DNA from: Burkholderiales bacterium
GTDB taxonomy: Bacteria > Pseudomonadota > Gammaproteobacteria > Burkholderiales > Casimicrobiaceae
DNA length: 64,000 bases
Reading direction: 5' to 3'
Assembly: GCA_025352105.1 (NCBI GenBank)
Contig: JANXUB010000136.1
Location: forward strand, 1 to 64,000
In this document: positions 26,612-35,333 of the stretch, piece after piece
Position numbering within the stretch: the stretch's first letter is position 1
How the letters are laid out: each line of letters opens with the position of its first letter
Position numbers and translations under genes: made by a program
The notes under the pieces: generated by a model
The model's input: only the letters and a program-made list of their open reading frames with translations
What the model was told of the DNA's origin: nothing
Databases searched by the model: none

Positions 26612-27652
26612 ATGGATATTTCGGAGCTACTGGCCTTCTCGGTGAAGAATACGGCGTCTGACCTGCATTTATCGTCAGGTCTGCCACCGATGTTGCGTGT
26701 GCATGGTGATATTCGCCGCATCAATTTGCCCGCGATGGAGCACAAGGATGTGCACAGCCTCGTCTACGACATCATGTCCGACGCGCAGCGAAAAATCTTC
26801 GAAGAGAACCTCGAGGTCGACTTCTCGTTTGAAATCCCGAACCTCGCACGCTTTCGCGTCAACGCGTTCAATCAGGAGCGTGGCGCAGCGGCCGTGTTTC
26901 GTACCATTCCTTCGCGCGTACTTTCGCTGGAAGATTTGGCGACCCCAAAAATCTTTGCTGAACTGGCATTAAAACCACGCGGCCTCGTGCTGGTAACCGG
27001 CCCAACCGGATCGGGGAAATCCACGACGCTGGCCGCGATGGTTAACCACGCAAACGAAAATTTGATGGGCCATATCCTTACCGTTGAGGATCCCATTGAA
27101 TTCGTTCACGAGAGCAAAAAATGTCTAATCAACCAGCGTGAATTGGGCGAGCAAACCTTGTCTTTCTCCAACGCGTTGCGCTCTGCGTTGCGTGAAGATC
27201 CAGACGTCATCCTGATCGGCGAGATGCGCGATCTGGAGACGATTCGTCTGGCGCTGACAGCAGCAGAAACGGGCCACTTGGTGTTCGGAACCCTGCATAC
27301 GTCATCAGCTGCGAAAACGATTGACCGTATCGTCGACGTGTTCCCTGCCGCTGAAAAAGACATGACGCGTTCGATGCTTTCCGAATCGTTGGTCGCTGTG
27401 ATTTCACAATCGCTGATCAAACGCAAGGACGGCACTGGGCGTATCGCAGCGCACGAAATCATGATCGGCAATTCAGCGATCCGCAACCTCATTCGCGAAA
27501 ACAAAATTGCCCAGATGTACTCGGTAATCCAGACCAGTCTGGGCCAAGGCATGCAGACGCTCGATCAGTGCTTGCAGGAGCTTGTGAAGCGGAATCTGAT
27601 TGCACCGGGCGAGGCCAAGCTTGCCGCGCGTCAAGGCGAAATGTTCGCGTAA
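26612..27652 (+). CDS. pilT: Type IV pilus retraction ATPase PilT
   Basis: PilT is a hexameric cytoplasmic motor that depolymerises type IV pili for twitching and DNA uptake. The 346 residues hold the N-terminal PAS-like domain (ASDLHLSSGLPPMLRVHG) and Walker A GPTGSGKST (about 130-138). The Asp box (ILTVEDPIE), Walker B (DVILIGEMRD), His box (TGHLVFGTLHT) and the AIRNLIREN retraction motif follow. It is directly followed by pilU. Confidence 0.97.
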   Translation: MDISELLAFSVKNTASDLHLSSGLPPMLRVHGDIRRINLPAMEHKDVHSLVYDIMSDAQRKIFEENLEVDFSFEIPNLARFRVNAFNQERGAAAVFRTIPSRVLSLEDLATPKIFAELALKPRGLVLVTGPTGSGKSTTLAAMVNHANENLMGHILTVEDPIEFVHESKKCLINQRELGEQTLSFSNALRSALREDPDVILIGEMRDLETIRLALTAAETGHLVFGTLHTSSAAKTIDRIVDVFPAAEKDMTRSMLSESLVAVISQSLIKRKDGTGRIAAHEIMIGNSAIRNLIRENKIAQMYSVIQTSLGQGMQTLDQCLQELVKRNLIAPGEAKLAARQGEMFA

Positions 27653-27678
27653 TCAGCGAAAAAGTAGAAGGAAAAATT

Positions 27679-28818
27679 ATGGAACGCGAACAAGCCACCA
27701 CTTTCATGAACTCGCTGTTGGTCATGATGGTGCAGCGCAAAGCCTCAGACCTTTTCCTGACAGCGGGCTTCGCGCCAGCGCTCAAGATTGACGGGGAAAT
27801 CACCGCTGTTTCAAAGACCGTGCTGTCGGGCATTCACACGTTGACGCTCGCCCGCTCAATCATGAACGACAAGCAGGCGGCCGAATTTGAGCGCACGAGC
27901 GAGTGCAATTTTGCAATCAATCCGCCGGGTACCGGACGCTTTCGTTGCAGCGCATTCATGCAGCAGAACAACGTCGGCATTGTGATCCGTACGATCAACA
28001 CGACGATCCCGCGTTTTGAGGAGTTGATGCTGCCGCCGATCCTGCGTGACATCGTCATGGCGAAGCGCGGCCTTGTGATTTTTGTGGGCGCGACAGGTAG
28101 CGGAAAATCAACGTCCATGGCCGCGATGATTGATCATCGCAATCGCAACTCACGCGGCCATATTATCTCCATCGAAGACCCGATCGAGTTCGTGCATGAG
28201 CATCGAAACTGCATCATCACCCAGCGTGAGATCGGCTCCGACACCGAGAACTGGGGCGTCGCGCTCCGAAACAGTTTGCGTCAGGCCCCCGACGTCATCA
28301 TCATCGGAGAAATCCGTGATCGTGACGCGATGGATCACGCGATTGCCTTTGCAGAGACCGGGCATTTGTGCCTCGCCACACTGCACGCGAACAACACGAA
28401 CCAGGCGCTGGATCGCATCATCAACTTCTTCCCGGATGAGCGACGTGCACAGCTCTTGATGGATTTGTCGCTGAACCTGCGCTCGTTCGTGTCGCAACGA
28501 TTGATCGTGAAACGTGACGGCAAAGGTCGCGTGCCAGCCGTCGAGGTGTTGCTGAACTCACCGCTGATTGCAGACATGATCTTCAAGGGCGAAGTCACCG
28601 AGATCAAGGAAATCATGAAAAAATCTAACGAGCTCGGCATGCAAACGTTTGATCAGGCGTTGTTCCAATTGCACGAGGCAGGGCATATTAGCTACGAAGA
28701 CGCGCTCCGAAACGCCGATAGCGTCAACGACGTACGACTGCGCATCAAACTCGAAGGCCATGAATCGAAGGGCCGCAATATGCTCGCCGGTCTTGAGCAT
28801 CTGGACATGATGAAGTAA
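27679..28818 (+). CDS. pilU: Type IV pilus retraction ATPase PilU
   Basis: PilU is a PilT paralogue that assists retraction under load. The ATG at 27679, preceded by AGAAGGAAAA, gives 379 residues. Walker A GATGSGKST (about 137-145), Asp box ISIEDPIEFVHEH, Walker B DVIIIGEIRD and His box TGHLCLATLHANN are present. The C-terminal extension (DVRLRIKLEGHESKG) is typical of PilU and absent from PilT. The 26-base gap after pilT indicates co-transcription. Confidence 0.97.
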   Translation: MEREQATTFMNSLLVMMVQRKASDLFLTAGFAPALKIDGEITAVSKTVLSGIHTLTLARSIMNDKQAAEFERTSECNFAINPPGTGRFRCSAFMQQNNVGIVIRTINTTIPRFEELMLPPILRDIVMAKRGLVIFVGATGSGKSTSMAAMIDHRNRNSRGHIISIEDPIEFVHEHRNCIITQREIGSDTENWGVALRNSLRQAPDVIIIGEIRDRDAMDHAIAFAETGHLCLATLHANNTNQALDRIINFFPDERRAQLLMDLSLNLRSFVSQRLIVKRDGKGRVPAVEVLLNSPLIADMIFKGEVTEIKEIMKKSNELGMQTFDQALFQLHEAGHISYEDALRNADSVNDVRLRIKLEGHESKGRNMLAGLEHLDMMK

Positions 28819-29067
28819 TCACTGCAAAAGCGAAGGTGCCGGAGTCGCTTTCGCGGCGATTTTCGGCGTTTTCCGCGATTGCTGCTATGCCGCAATATTT
28901 GCGATTCGTCCGCTAAGGTAGTCTTTGCACGACTAATTCAGTGGCAGAACGATCACTCTAAAGACGTGTCAACCGCGAACTGCGACGGCACGTTTTTGCA
29001 GCGGACTTGTCCAAACACTGTAACACGCGGAAACTCGCGCAACGCAGTCTTTCAAGGAGTGATTTCA

Positions 29068-29709
29068 GTGAATCCAGTCAAGCAAATTTTCGCCATCAGC
29101 CTCGCCGCACTCGCCGTCTCCTCGGTGATGGCTCAGAGTCAGGGACAAAGCTACAACGACACCGCACAGGTGCTCTCCGCACAACCGATTTACGAGCGCA
29201 ACAGCACGCCCCGTCAGGAATGCAACAACGAAACCGTGACCACGGATCGTCGCGTTCCCTCGCAGGGCTATGTTGCGGCAGGCTACCAGCCAGCTCAAGT
29301 CGCGCCTGCGCCGCAGGTTGGTGATCGCACAATTGGCGCAGGAACGGTCATCGGTGCCATCATTGGTGGCGTCATCGGTCACCAATTCGGCGGCTCGTCT
29401 GGTGGGCGCGATGTCGGCACTGGCGTTGGGATCGCGGTCGGCGGCCTCGTTGGCAATCAGATCGACAACGCGCCCCCAAGCGCCCCCGGTTACGCAGCCC
29501 AAGCGGCAGGCCCAGCGCGCGTTGACTATGTCCCCGAAACTCGCACCGTACAACGCTGCCGCACGGTCTACGACAGCCGCGATGAAGTCACGGGCTACAA
29601 CGTAGCGTATCGCTATCAGGGCCGCGATTACACGACGCGCATGGCGTACGATCCCGGCGCCACCATGCAGGTGCAGGTGAACCTTGCTGTCGAGCCCGCG
29701 CGCCGCTAA
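29068..29709 (+). CDS. Glycine-zipper 2TM domain protein (17 kDa antigen/SlyB-like)
   Basis: A predicted envelope protein of 213 residues. The GTG at 29068 is chosen because AAGGAG lies nine bases upstream and a normal signal peptide follows (NPVKQIFAISLAALAVSSVMAQ). The glycine zipper GAGTVIGAIIGGVIGHQFGG...GVGIAVGGLVGNQID is the 2TM domain. The C-terminal part (RCRTVYDSRDEVTGYNVAYR) matches the usual soluble region of these proteins. The signal lacks a lipobox cysteine, unlike SlyB. It probably inserts into or stabilises the outer membrane; exact function unknown. Confidence 0.85.
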   Translation: MNPVKQIFAISLAALAVSSVMAQSQGQSYNDTAQVLSAQPIYERNSTPRQECNNETVTTDRRVPSQGYVAAGYQPAQVAPAPQVGDRTIGAGTVIGAIIGGVIGHQFGGSSGGRDVGTGVGIAVGGLVGNQIDNAPPSAPGYAAQAAGPARVDYVPETRTVQRCRTVYDSRDEVTGYNVAYRYQGRDYTTRMAYDPGATMQVQVNLAVEPARR

Positions 29710-29873
29710 TTTCGATTTCGAATAAAAACGATAACGCCCACGTCAGGCCTGCTGTTCACCCCTCCCCGCAGTTCCGGCAACCTCCCCCTGCCCACGCTGC
29801 AACACAGGCCACTCTGGCTACGGCGACATAGCGACGGCACGCGACGGCCTCCCCTCCCTCGCTGCCACCCTTC

Positions 29874-29905
29874 AAACGGCTGCCATTTTTGGCAGCCGTT
29901 TTTAT
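29874..29905 (+). terminator. Rho-independent terminator after the glycine-zipper gene
   Basis: An 11-bp stem AAACGGCTGCC / GGCAGCCGTTT around an ATTTTT loop, followed by a T tract. It sits between the glycine-zipper gene and ridA. Confidence 0.88.
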
Positions 29906-29966
29906 TTGCACCGCGCGCGCACCGTAAAATCGGGATAAGTATTTTTCATTGTCACAGGAGCACCTC

Positions 29967-30404
29967 ATGATTCGTCGCTATGGCGTTGGTAAACGTCTCT
30001 CCGAAATGGTCACGTACCACGGCTTTTTGTATCTCGCGGGACAGGTCGCTGCCGACCCGAGCGCGGACGTCAAGGGCCAGACCGAACAAATCCTCAAGCA
30101 GATCGATGACCTGCTCGAAGAAGGAGGCGCGACCAAGAAGAGCATTCTCACCACCACAATTTATCTCGCAGACATCAGCACGTTTGCGCAGATGAACGAG
30201 GCGTGGGACGCGTGGGTGCCCGAGGGCATGCCGCCCGCACGCGCGACGGTTGAGGCGAAGCTCGCCAAGCCGGAATACAAAGTAGAAATCATGGTCACAG
30301 CGTGCAACGGCATGAGCCAGCACACGGTCGCAGCGCCGAAGTCCACTGCGGCACATGACCACGGCCACGATCATGACCATGATCACGGCGATCACAAACA
30401 CTAA
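29967..30404 (+). CDS. RidA family enamine/imine deaminase with His-rich C-terminal tail
   Basis: Rid proteins hydrolyse reactive enamine/imine products of PLP enzymes. The ATG at 29967 follows ACAGGAGCACC. The YjgF/RidA fold is seen in LYLAGQVAADPSADVKGQTEQILKQ (split here: LYLAGQVAADPS, QTEQILKQIDDLL), TTTIYLADI and PARATVEAKLA. An unusual tail of about 16 residues follows, made almost only of His, Asp and Gly (HDHGHDHDHDHGDHKH), which suggests metal binding. The catalytic arginine of RidA appears conserved in PARATVE. It is 33 bases upstream of argD, a logical pairing with a PLP aminotransferase. Confidence 0.9.
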   Translation: MIRRYGVGKRLSEMVTYHGFLYLAGQVAADPSADVKGQTEQILKQIDDLLEEGGATKKSILTTTIYLADISTFAQMNEAWDAWVPEGMPPARATVEAKLAKPEYKVEIMVTACNGMSQHTVAAPKSTAAHDHGHDHDHDHGDHKH

Positions 30405-30437
30405 CTTTTTAACCAAGACGAGGTAGTCAGAACCACC

Positions 30438-31712
30438 ATGCTCGACCCGATCAGAACTCAGTCAAACATTGCTCCCACCGCACACGTTCGCGAAGCCGAA
30501 ACGATGCGCGTGAGCCGAGCAACGTTTGACGAGGTGATGTTTCAGACCTACGTACCGGCGCAGTTTGTGCCGCTGCGAGCGTCAGGGTCGCGCATTTGGG
30601 ATACCGAGGGCAAGGACTATGTCGACCTCGCGGGTGGTGTGGCCGTGCTCTCGCTTGGGCATTGTCATCCGGCGTTAAACGCGGCGCTCAAGGCGCAGGC
30701 GGATCGCATGTGGCACAGCTCGAACTACATGACCAACGAGCCCGCGTTGCGCTTTGCCAAGAAGCTCACCGAAGCGACGTTTGCGGATCGCGTGTTCCCG
30801 TGTAACAGCGGAACCGAAGCAAATGAAGGTGCGCTGAAAACCGCGCGCAAGTACGCGAGCACCCGTCACGGCGATAAAAAGTTTCGCATCATCTCGACGA
30901 CCAATTCGTTTCATGGTCGTACCTGGCTCGCGGTTTCAACAGGTGGCAGCCCCAAGTACACCAAGGGCATGGGGCCGGTGCCTGCGGGCATCACGCATGT
31001 GCCTTACAACGATGTTGACGCGTTGCGCGCCGTGATGGACGACGATGTCGCCTGCATCATCCTTGAGCCCATGCAAGGCGAAGGCGGCATGTTCCCCGGC
31101 TCGGCAGCGTTTTTGGGCGCTGCACGCGAGCTTTGCGACAAGCACAAAGCGCTCCTGATTTTTGACGAAATTCAGAGCGGTGTGGGTCGTACCGGTGCTC
31201 TGTTCAGCTACATGCAAAAAGGTGTGACGCCAGATATTTTGACCAGCGCCAAAGGCATCGGAGGCGGCTTTCCGATTGGCTGTTTCATCACCACCGACGA
31301 GATTGCATCGGTCATGCAACCGGGCACTCACGGCACGACCTACGGCGGCAATCCACTGGGTGCTGCGGTCGCAGAAACCGTGCTCGATATCGTCAACAAC
31401 GAAGCCTTTTTGAAGCGCGTTCTGGTGTCAGAGCAGCGCCTGCGTGACGGATTCGCCGCCATCAACAAGCGCCACAATATCTTCAAGGATGTACGCGGCG
31501 AAGGGCTCTGGCTCGGCTGCGAACTCGTCGACAAGTACGACAATCGCGCGGGCGAATTCATGAAGGCCGGACACCGCAATCAGGTGGTGTTCCTAACGGC
31601 GGGTAACAACAACATTCTGCGCTTTGCACCGGCACTGAACATCACTGATGCAGATATCGATCACGGGTTGGAGCGCACCGAGCGCGCCATTGTTGAGGTC
31701 GTCAACGCGTAG
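30438..31712 (+). CDS. argD: Acetylornithine/succinylornithine aminotransferase
   Basis: A class III PLP aminotransferase: N-acetylglutamate semialdehyde to N-acetylornithine in arginine synthesis, or the reverse in catabolism. 424 residues including an N-terminal extension of about 30. PLP lysine is Lys272 in LTSAKGIGGGFPIG; GTEANEGALKTAR binds phosphate, NSFHGRTW and LIFDEIQSGVGRTG are class III blocks. The catabolic AstC shares these motifs and cannot be excluded; argA elsewhere in the window favours the biosynthetic role. Confidence 0.9.
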   Translation: MLDPIRTQSNIAPTAHVREAETMRVSRATFDEVMFQTYVPAQFVPLRASGSRIWDTEGKDYVDLAGGVAVLSLGHCHPALNAALKAQADRMWHSSNYMTNEPALRFAKKLTEATFADRVFPCNSGTEANEGALKTARKYASTRHGDKKFRIISTTNSFHGRTWLAVSTGGSPKYTKGMGPVPAGITHVPYNDVDALRAVMDDDVACIILEPMQGEGGMFPGSAAFLGAARELCDKHKALLIFDEIQSGVGRTGALFSYMQKGVTPDILTSAKGIGGGFPIGCFITTDEIASVMQPGTHGTTYGGNPLGAAVAETVLDIVNNEAFLKRVLVSEQRLRDGFAAINKRHNIFKDVRGEGLWLGCELVDKYDNRAGEFMKAGHRNQVVFLTAGNNNILRFAPALNITDADIDHGLERTERAIVEVVNA

Positions 31713-32053
31713 TCGCCACTCGATTTACGGGCGCGGCGCAATGCCGCGCAGGTACTAAATCGGGTCGTTATCAAATCGTTACGCAATCGAGATGTCTCGA
31801 TTTTTACGACTTTTCGGGACCGCCCAGCTGTGCTGCATGCAAGCGCGGGCACGGCTTGCCAGATATTTTTGTTATTGATAAACAGCAACCTTTGTCCGTA
31901 GCTGTTGCTGCCCCGCATGTCAGGAAATGATGACCCTGTCGACCAACGATAGAGATGTGCGTGCCGTGCTTCCGATTTAGCGATCAGACTATTTCGAATC
32001 GCGCCGGTCACCGCAATCCATTTCACTTTTGAAACTTGGCAAAGGGGCCACAT
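31713..32053. other. Gene-free stretch after argD
   Basis: No credible coding frame. It contains a short terminator-like hairpin at 31786-31805 and the AAAGGGG ribosome-binding region for the following lipoprotein gene. Nothing else was recognised. Confidence 0.6.
31786..31805 (+). terminator. Possible weak terminator after argD
   Basis: ATCGAGATGTCTCGAT forms a six-bp stem with a four-base loop and is followed by TTTT. It is short, 70 bases past the argD stop, so only a tentative call. Confidence 0.45.
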
Positions 32054-32590
32054 ATGAAAAAGTTCACACAAAAAATTGTCTTGGTCGGCGGAGCGCTTGC
32101 CACTGCAGCGCTGATCGGCGCATGCGGCAGCCTGCCCGTCGCCAACGTCGGCCAAACAGCGGGCAAGCAATACACGATCACCGTGAAAAACACATTGCCG
32201 AAGGAGCGCTTTGCCGCGATTCTGTTGGTGGGTGATGCCGACGACGGGAAAATCTGGGTCGGCAAATATGTCTCCGGCGAGGCGCACACCCAATTCACGA
32301 CGGGCAATCCCGGCCCATTGGCGGCGCAGCTCGGTGGGGATCAGGCGCAACCCGGCAAGCTCCCCGTCGGCGGCGAGATCACCTTCACATTCCGAACAAC
32401 CGCCAAGAAGGCACGGCTCACAGCGATGGTGCATCCGGACTTCACGCCAGACAACTACGTCACAGCACTTCTCGATCTCGACAAGGAAGGCGTGACCACG
32501 CTCAATCGCTTCGACATAGGCGACGACGAAAAACGCAAAACGGTGGAGCTGGTTGGCCCCGCAGGCACCGTGACGCTCCGCGCCAACTGA
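32054..32590 (+). CDS. Predicted lipoprotein, possibly spondin-domain-like
   Basis: A 178-residue lipoprotein. The signal MKKFTQKIVLVGGALATAAL ends in lipobox LIGAC with Cys24. The ATG at 32054 follows AAAGGGGCCACAT. The mature part is beta-rich (YTITVKNTLPKERFAAILL, GEITFTFRT, ARLTAMVHPDF, YVTALLDLD). This order loosely resembles bacterial spondin-N domain proteins, but I could not verify it. No neighbour suggests a function; it lies alone between argD and the LysR gene. Confidence 0.75.
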   Translation: MKKFTQKIVLVGGALATAALIGACGSLPVANVGQTAGKQYTITVKNTLPKERFAAILLVGDADDGKIWVGKYVSGEAHTQFTTGNPGPLAAQLGGDQAQPGKLPVGGEITFTFRTTAKKARLTAMVHPDFTPDNYVTALLDLDKEGVTTLNRFDIGDDEKRKTVELVGPAGTVTLRAN

Positions 32591-32920
32591 TCGACGCCAC
32601 AGACGCTGCGAGCGAGCGCTGGCAACGCTTCGCAGTGTGAGCCGACACTGCGCGTGGGCGTAACGCCGGGAGCATCGGCGCCGACCATCGGCACAGGCGC
32701 TTTTGCGAAGCGGCGCAAGCACTTCGCTCTTGCAGCGTTCAACCTGCGGCGCTGGCGAGTTGGGATTCTCTCGAATTTAATCCCGCCAAACTCTTCACAG
32801 TCCATCGGGTCACTGACCCGGTGCGGGCGAATTCGCCCGAAAGAAGCGCTCAACACACCACGGTTCGTGCAACCTTGAAGCGCATCGCCTATTTAGCCCT
32901 GCAACCGAACAATCATTTTC
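32591..32920. other. Gene-free stretch before the LysR gene
   Basis: Frames here on both strands lack a start context and family resemblance. The composition looks coding-like in places (GADAPGVTPT reads on the minus strand) and could be a decayed gene or repeat. I see no promoter or terminator that I would defend. Confidence 0.4.
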
Positions 32921-33853
32921 ATGTCCGACATCACCATCAAGCAAGCCCGTGCCTTTCTCGCCGCCGCCGAACACAAAGTGTTCTCGCGGGCAGCGCAGAT
33001 GGTATTCATGAGCCAGCCTGCGTTTTCGCGTTGCATTCGGGAGCTTGAATCTGAGCTGGGTCAAGCAGTGTTCATCCGTACCAATCACGGCGTCAGTTTG
33101 TCGATGTTCGGGCAGACTTTTTTGCCGCATGCAGAGCAACTCGTGAAGTTCCATGACGAGATGCATTCGAAAATGACGCAGGGGACTGGAGGCGACGAAC
33201 CTGAGCTCAGGGTGTGGGGCGCGCGATCGGTTATGCACGTCGTTCTGCCCGAGCTGGTGCGCCAGCTGCGGCGCGAATTCGAACAGCCGAAACTGCAATT
33301 CGAAGACGCATCGAGCGCACGAGTGACTGAGGCGGTATTGGCGGGTCGGGCAGATTTTGGCATCTGCACGCCACCGTACTCGCAAACGCAAACGCAACCA
33401 GCGCTGCATTGCACCACCGTGCTTGAGGCCCCCCTGGGGATACTCGCGTCAGAGCATGCACGGTTGCCAGGTGTTATCAAAAGCGTCGCCGATCTGCGGC
33501 ATCTGCCGCTGATCCGGCTCGTTGATGATGCCGTGGTGAACCAGACGCTGCGCGCGCACGGCGTGCCATTCGACGCCTACTTCCAGTCGCGCACGGCATC
33601 ATGCGGAGTACCGGGTTCGTTCTCGCTAGTCCGAGACGCTCAAATGGTCATGATTGTGTCGGGTGTCGGTGCCTCGCATGCGCAGGCAGCCGACTTGCGC
33701 TTTGTGCCACTCCCCGGAATTTTGCCGACCATTCGGGTCAGTATCGTCCACCGAGCCGACCAACCGTTACTGGCCAGACACGAGGCGGTAAAGCAGCTGA
33801 TCCAGCAAAGCATTCGGGTGACGAAGTGGCATCCGAGCGTGCAATGCGTTTGA
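32921..33853 (+). CDS. LysR family transcriptional regulator
   Basis: A DNA-binding regulator of 310 residues. The N-terminal winged helix-turn-helix (3-62) reads TIKQARAFLAAAEHKVFSRA and MSQPAFSRCIRELESELGQ, followed by the linker helix and a periplasmic-binding-protein-like effector domain (about 90-295). Its target is unknown; the nearest genes are a lipoprotein upstream and an ECF sigma gene downstream, both on the same strand, so there is no classic divergent partner. Confidence 0.92.
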   Translation: MSDITIKQARAFLAAAEHKVFSRAAQMVFMSQPAFSRCIRELESELGQAVFIRTNHGVSLSMFGQTFLPHAEQLVKFHDEMHSKMTQGTGGDEPELRVWGARSVMHVVLPELVRQLRREFEQPKLQFEDASSARVTEAVLAGRADFGICTPPYSQTQTQPALHCTTVLEAPLGILASEHARLPGVIKSVADLRHLPLIRLVDDAVVNQTLRAHGVPFDAYFQSRTASCGVPGSFSLVRDAQMVMIVSGVGASHAQAADLRFVPLPGILPTIRVSIVHRADQPLLARHEAVKQLIQQSIRVTKWHPSVQCV

Positions 33854-33908
33854 TGTTGCAACACTCACAGACGAGAAGTTTGTAATCCAGAAAATGCAAT
33901 ACGCATTG

Positions 33909-33969
33909 CCAAACGAGAAACACCAATCTGGGTAAACCCCCGTCATCAATTCCAACCCGAAAAGACAAT
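33909..33969 (+). promoter_or_regulatory. Conserved 61-bp motif upstream of ECF sigma gene (copy 1)
   Basis: Begins CCAAACGAG, contains TGGGTAAACCCC and ends GAAAAGACAAT. The block order and spacing are identical to copy 2 at 35092-35152 upstream of bdhA: 28 of the first 32 bases match, then 18 divergent bases, then GAAA-N-GACAAT. This looks like a -35/-10 promoter layout with an AAAC-containing -35-like block. Confidence 0.6.
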
Positions 33970-34078
33970 TTACCGGCTCGCTAGCAGCGGGTGTCGGCGC
34001 GCCGCCGCGATCAGTCAATACACCTGTCGCCAACGTCACGCCGCAACCAACTTTCCAGTACCTGACGGAGCGACCAGA

Positions 34079-34891
34079 TTGCACGGGAACACAGATTGCG
34101 CTTTTGGCGCTATCGAACACGTTGAAAGCCACGGCGTCACAGCCGAAACAGTCTCAGGTCAAAACGCTGCGAACCAACGACAAGCTGCCGAGAATATTTG
34201 CGGGGCACCGCCTGATATTCCCAATCTAGTTTTTCGCCCAGAGAAGGGCGGCCACGACGAACGTATCGATTGGGTCACACAAGAGATAGCGAACGTAACC
34301 GACAGCCTGTTTAGCTTTGCCAAAAGGCGGCTGCGCAATGACACGCTCGCCGACGACGCCGTGCACGACACCATCGTCGCAGCGCTCGAGGCTGTGGATC
34401 GATTCGCCGCGCAGTCCAGCGTGAAGACCTGGTTGATTGGCATTCTCAAGCATAAGATTTCCGACTGCGAGCGCCGAACGGCGCGGGAAATTCCCATGCC
34501 GATGGTGTTTGCAGATTATTCGCTGACCGATCCCATCGAATCGACTGGCTGCGGCAATGACCTTGAGCAGGTGGAAATGATTACACCCGAGCGCACATTC
34601 GAAAGCAGGCAGCTCCTGGGTATTTGCGAACGCGCGCTGGCGGAGCTGCCACCGACAATGCGAGAAGTTTTTATGTTGCGCGTCGTACACGATTTGGGGG
34701 CGGATGAAACATGTCGGGAACTGGGCATTACACCTGCAAATCTATGGGTACTCCAGCATCGGGCCCGTACGCGATTGCGCGAAGACTTGTCAGCGTACGG
34801 CATTGAGTCGTCGTCGGCAAATCACAGAGCGACTGTCGGTCGCACTGGGTCAAGCCGCTGGAAGACGGCGCAATCCTCGGTCGAAAGCTGA
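34079..34891 (+). CDS. ECF-type RNA polymerase sigma factor
   Basis: A 270-residue extracytoplasmic-function sigma factor. Region 2 is seen in LFSFAKRRLRNDTLADDAVHDTIVAALE and VKTWLIGILKHKISD (each part shown in short form: LADDAVHDTIVAAL, TWLIGILKHKI). Region 4 has LPPTMREVFMLRVVHDL and ITPANLWVLQHRARTRL. The N-terminal extension of about 65 residues and the TTG start are doubtful; the true start may be later. It is paralogous to the sigma at 39417, sharing TWLVGILKYKI and WVLLHRARLRLRE, but has no recognisable anti-sigma gene after it. Confidence 0.88.
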   Translation: MHGNTDCAFGAIEHVESHGVTAETVSGQNAANQRQAAENICGAPPDIPNLVFRPEKGGHDERIDWVTQEIANVTDSLFSFAKRRLRNDTLADDAVHDTIVAALEAVDRFAAQSSVKTWLIGILKHKISDCERRTAREIPMPMVFADYSLTDPIESTGCGNDLEQVEMITPERTFESRQLLGICERALAELPPTMREVFMLRVVHDLGADETCRELGITPANLWVLQHRARTRLREDLSAYGIESSSANHRATVGRTGSSRWKTAQSSVES

Positions 34892-35333
34892 ACAGCTGCC
34901 TGAGCTCTGCGGGCACAAAGGCCAGCAACCGATGCTCGTCAAAAAACCGGACACCTCACCGAGACTGTCTTCATGCCGTCGCCCGCAGCCGCGCTGAGAC
35001 GTGGCGCAATGCACGGGCGGACCATGGGCTGCAAATTGAGATGCGGTTCGCGAGCTGTTGAGCAGCTATGCGGATGTGTTTGCGCGCGTTACCAAACGAG
35101 CAACATCAAAGTGGGTAAACCCCTTACTTGGATCGACGCTTGAAACGACAATCTTTTCATCGCGGTGAACGCACGGCTCGCATTGCGAGCGATCACGGAA
35201 CGACAACATCGCTTGACGCTCGTCGCGAAATGGTTTTACGCATTCCGTGTCGAGCACTTTGTAAGATTTTTAGGGTGGGCGACGACTTACCGCGTGTGGT
35301 TTAAGTATTCGTTTTTTAATAGGAAGAAACAAA
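34892..35333. other. Gene-free stretch between sigma gene and bdhA
   Basis: About 440 bases with no convincing gene. It holds the second copy of the 61-bp motif (35092-35152), about 180 bases before bdhA, and a Shine-Dalgarno AGGAAGAAA just before the bdhA TTG. A frame around 34803 (RQITERLSVALGQ) faintly resembles the start of zinc-finger anti-sigma proteins but lacks the cysteines. Confidence 0.6.
35092..35152 (+). promoter_or_regulatory. Conserved 61-bp motif upstream of bdhA-patatin (copy 2)
   Basis: Same block order as copy 1: CCAAACGAG, TGGGTAAACCCC, 18 variable bases, GAAACGACAAT, total length identical. It is a candidate promoter read by the adjacent ECF sigma factor. Confidence 0.6.

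Noticed and set aside
32455-32856. A 134-codon minus-strand frame opposite the lipoprotein gene end and following intergenic DNA
   Set aside because: It overlaps the well-supported lipoprotein gene, has no ribosome site and no recognisable domain. It may contain a decayed repeat but is not a defensible gene.
34803-34997. Vestigial anti-sigma gene after the first ECF sigma (RQITERLSVALGQ)
   Set aside because: The similarity covers about a dozen residues and the zinc-binding His/Cys residues are absent, so it was not listed as a pseudogene.
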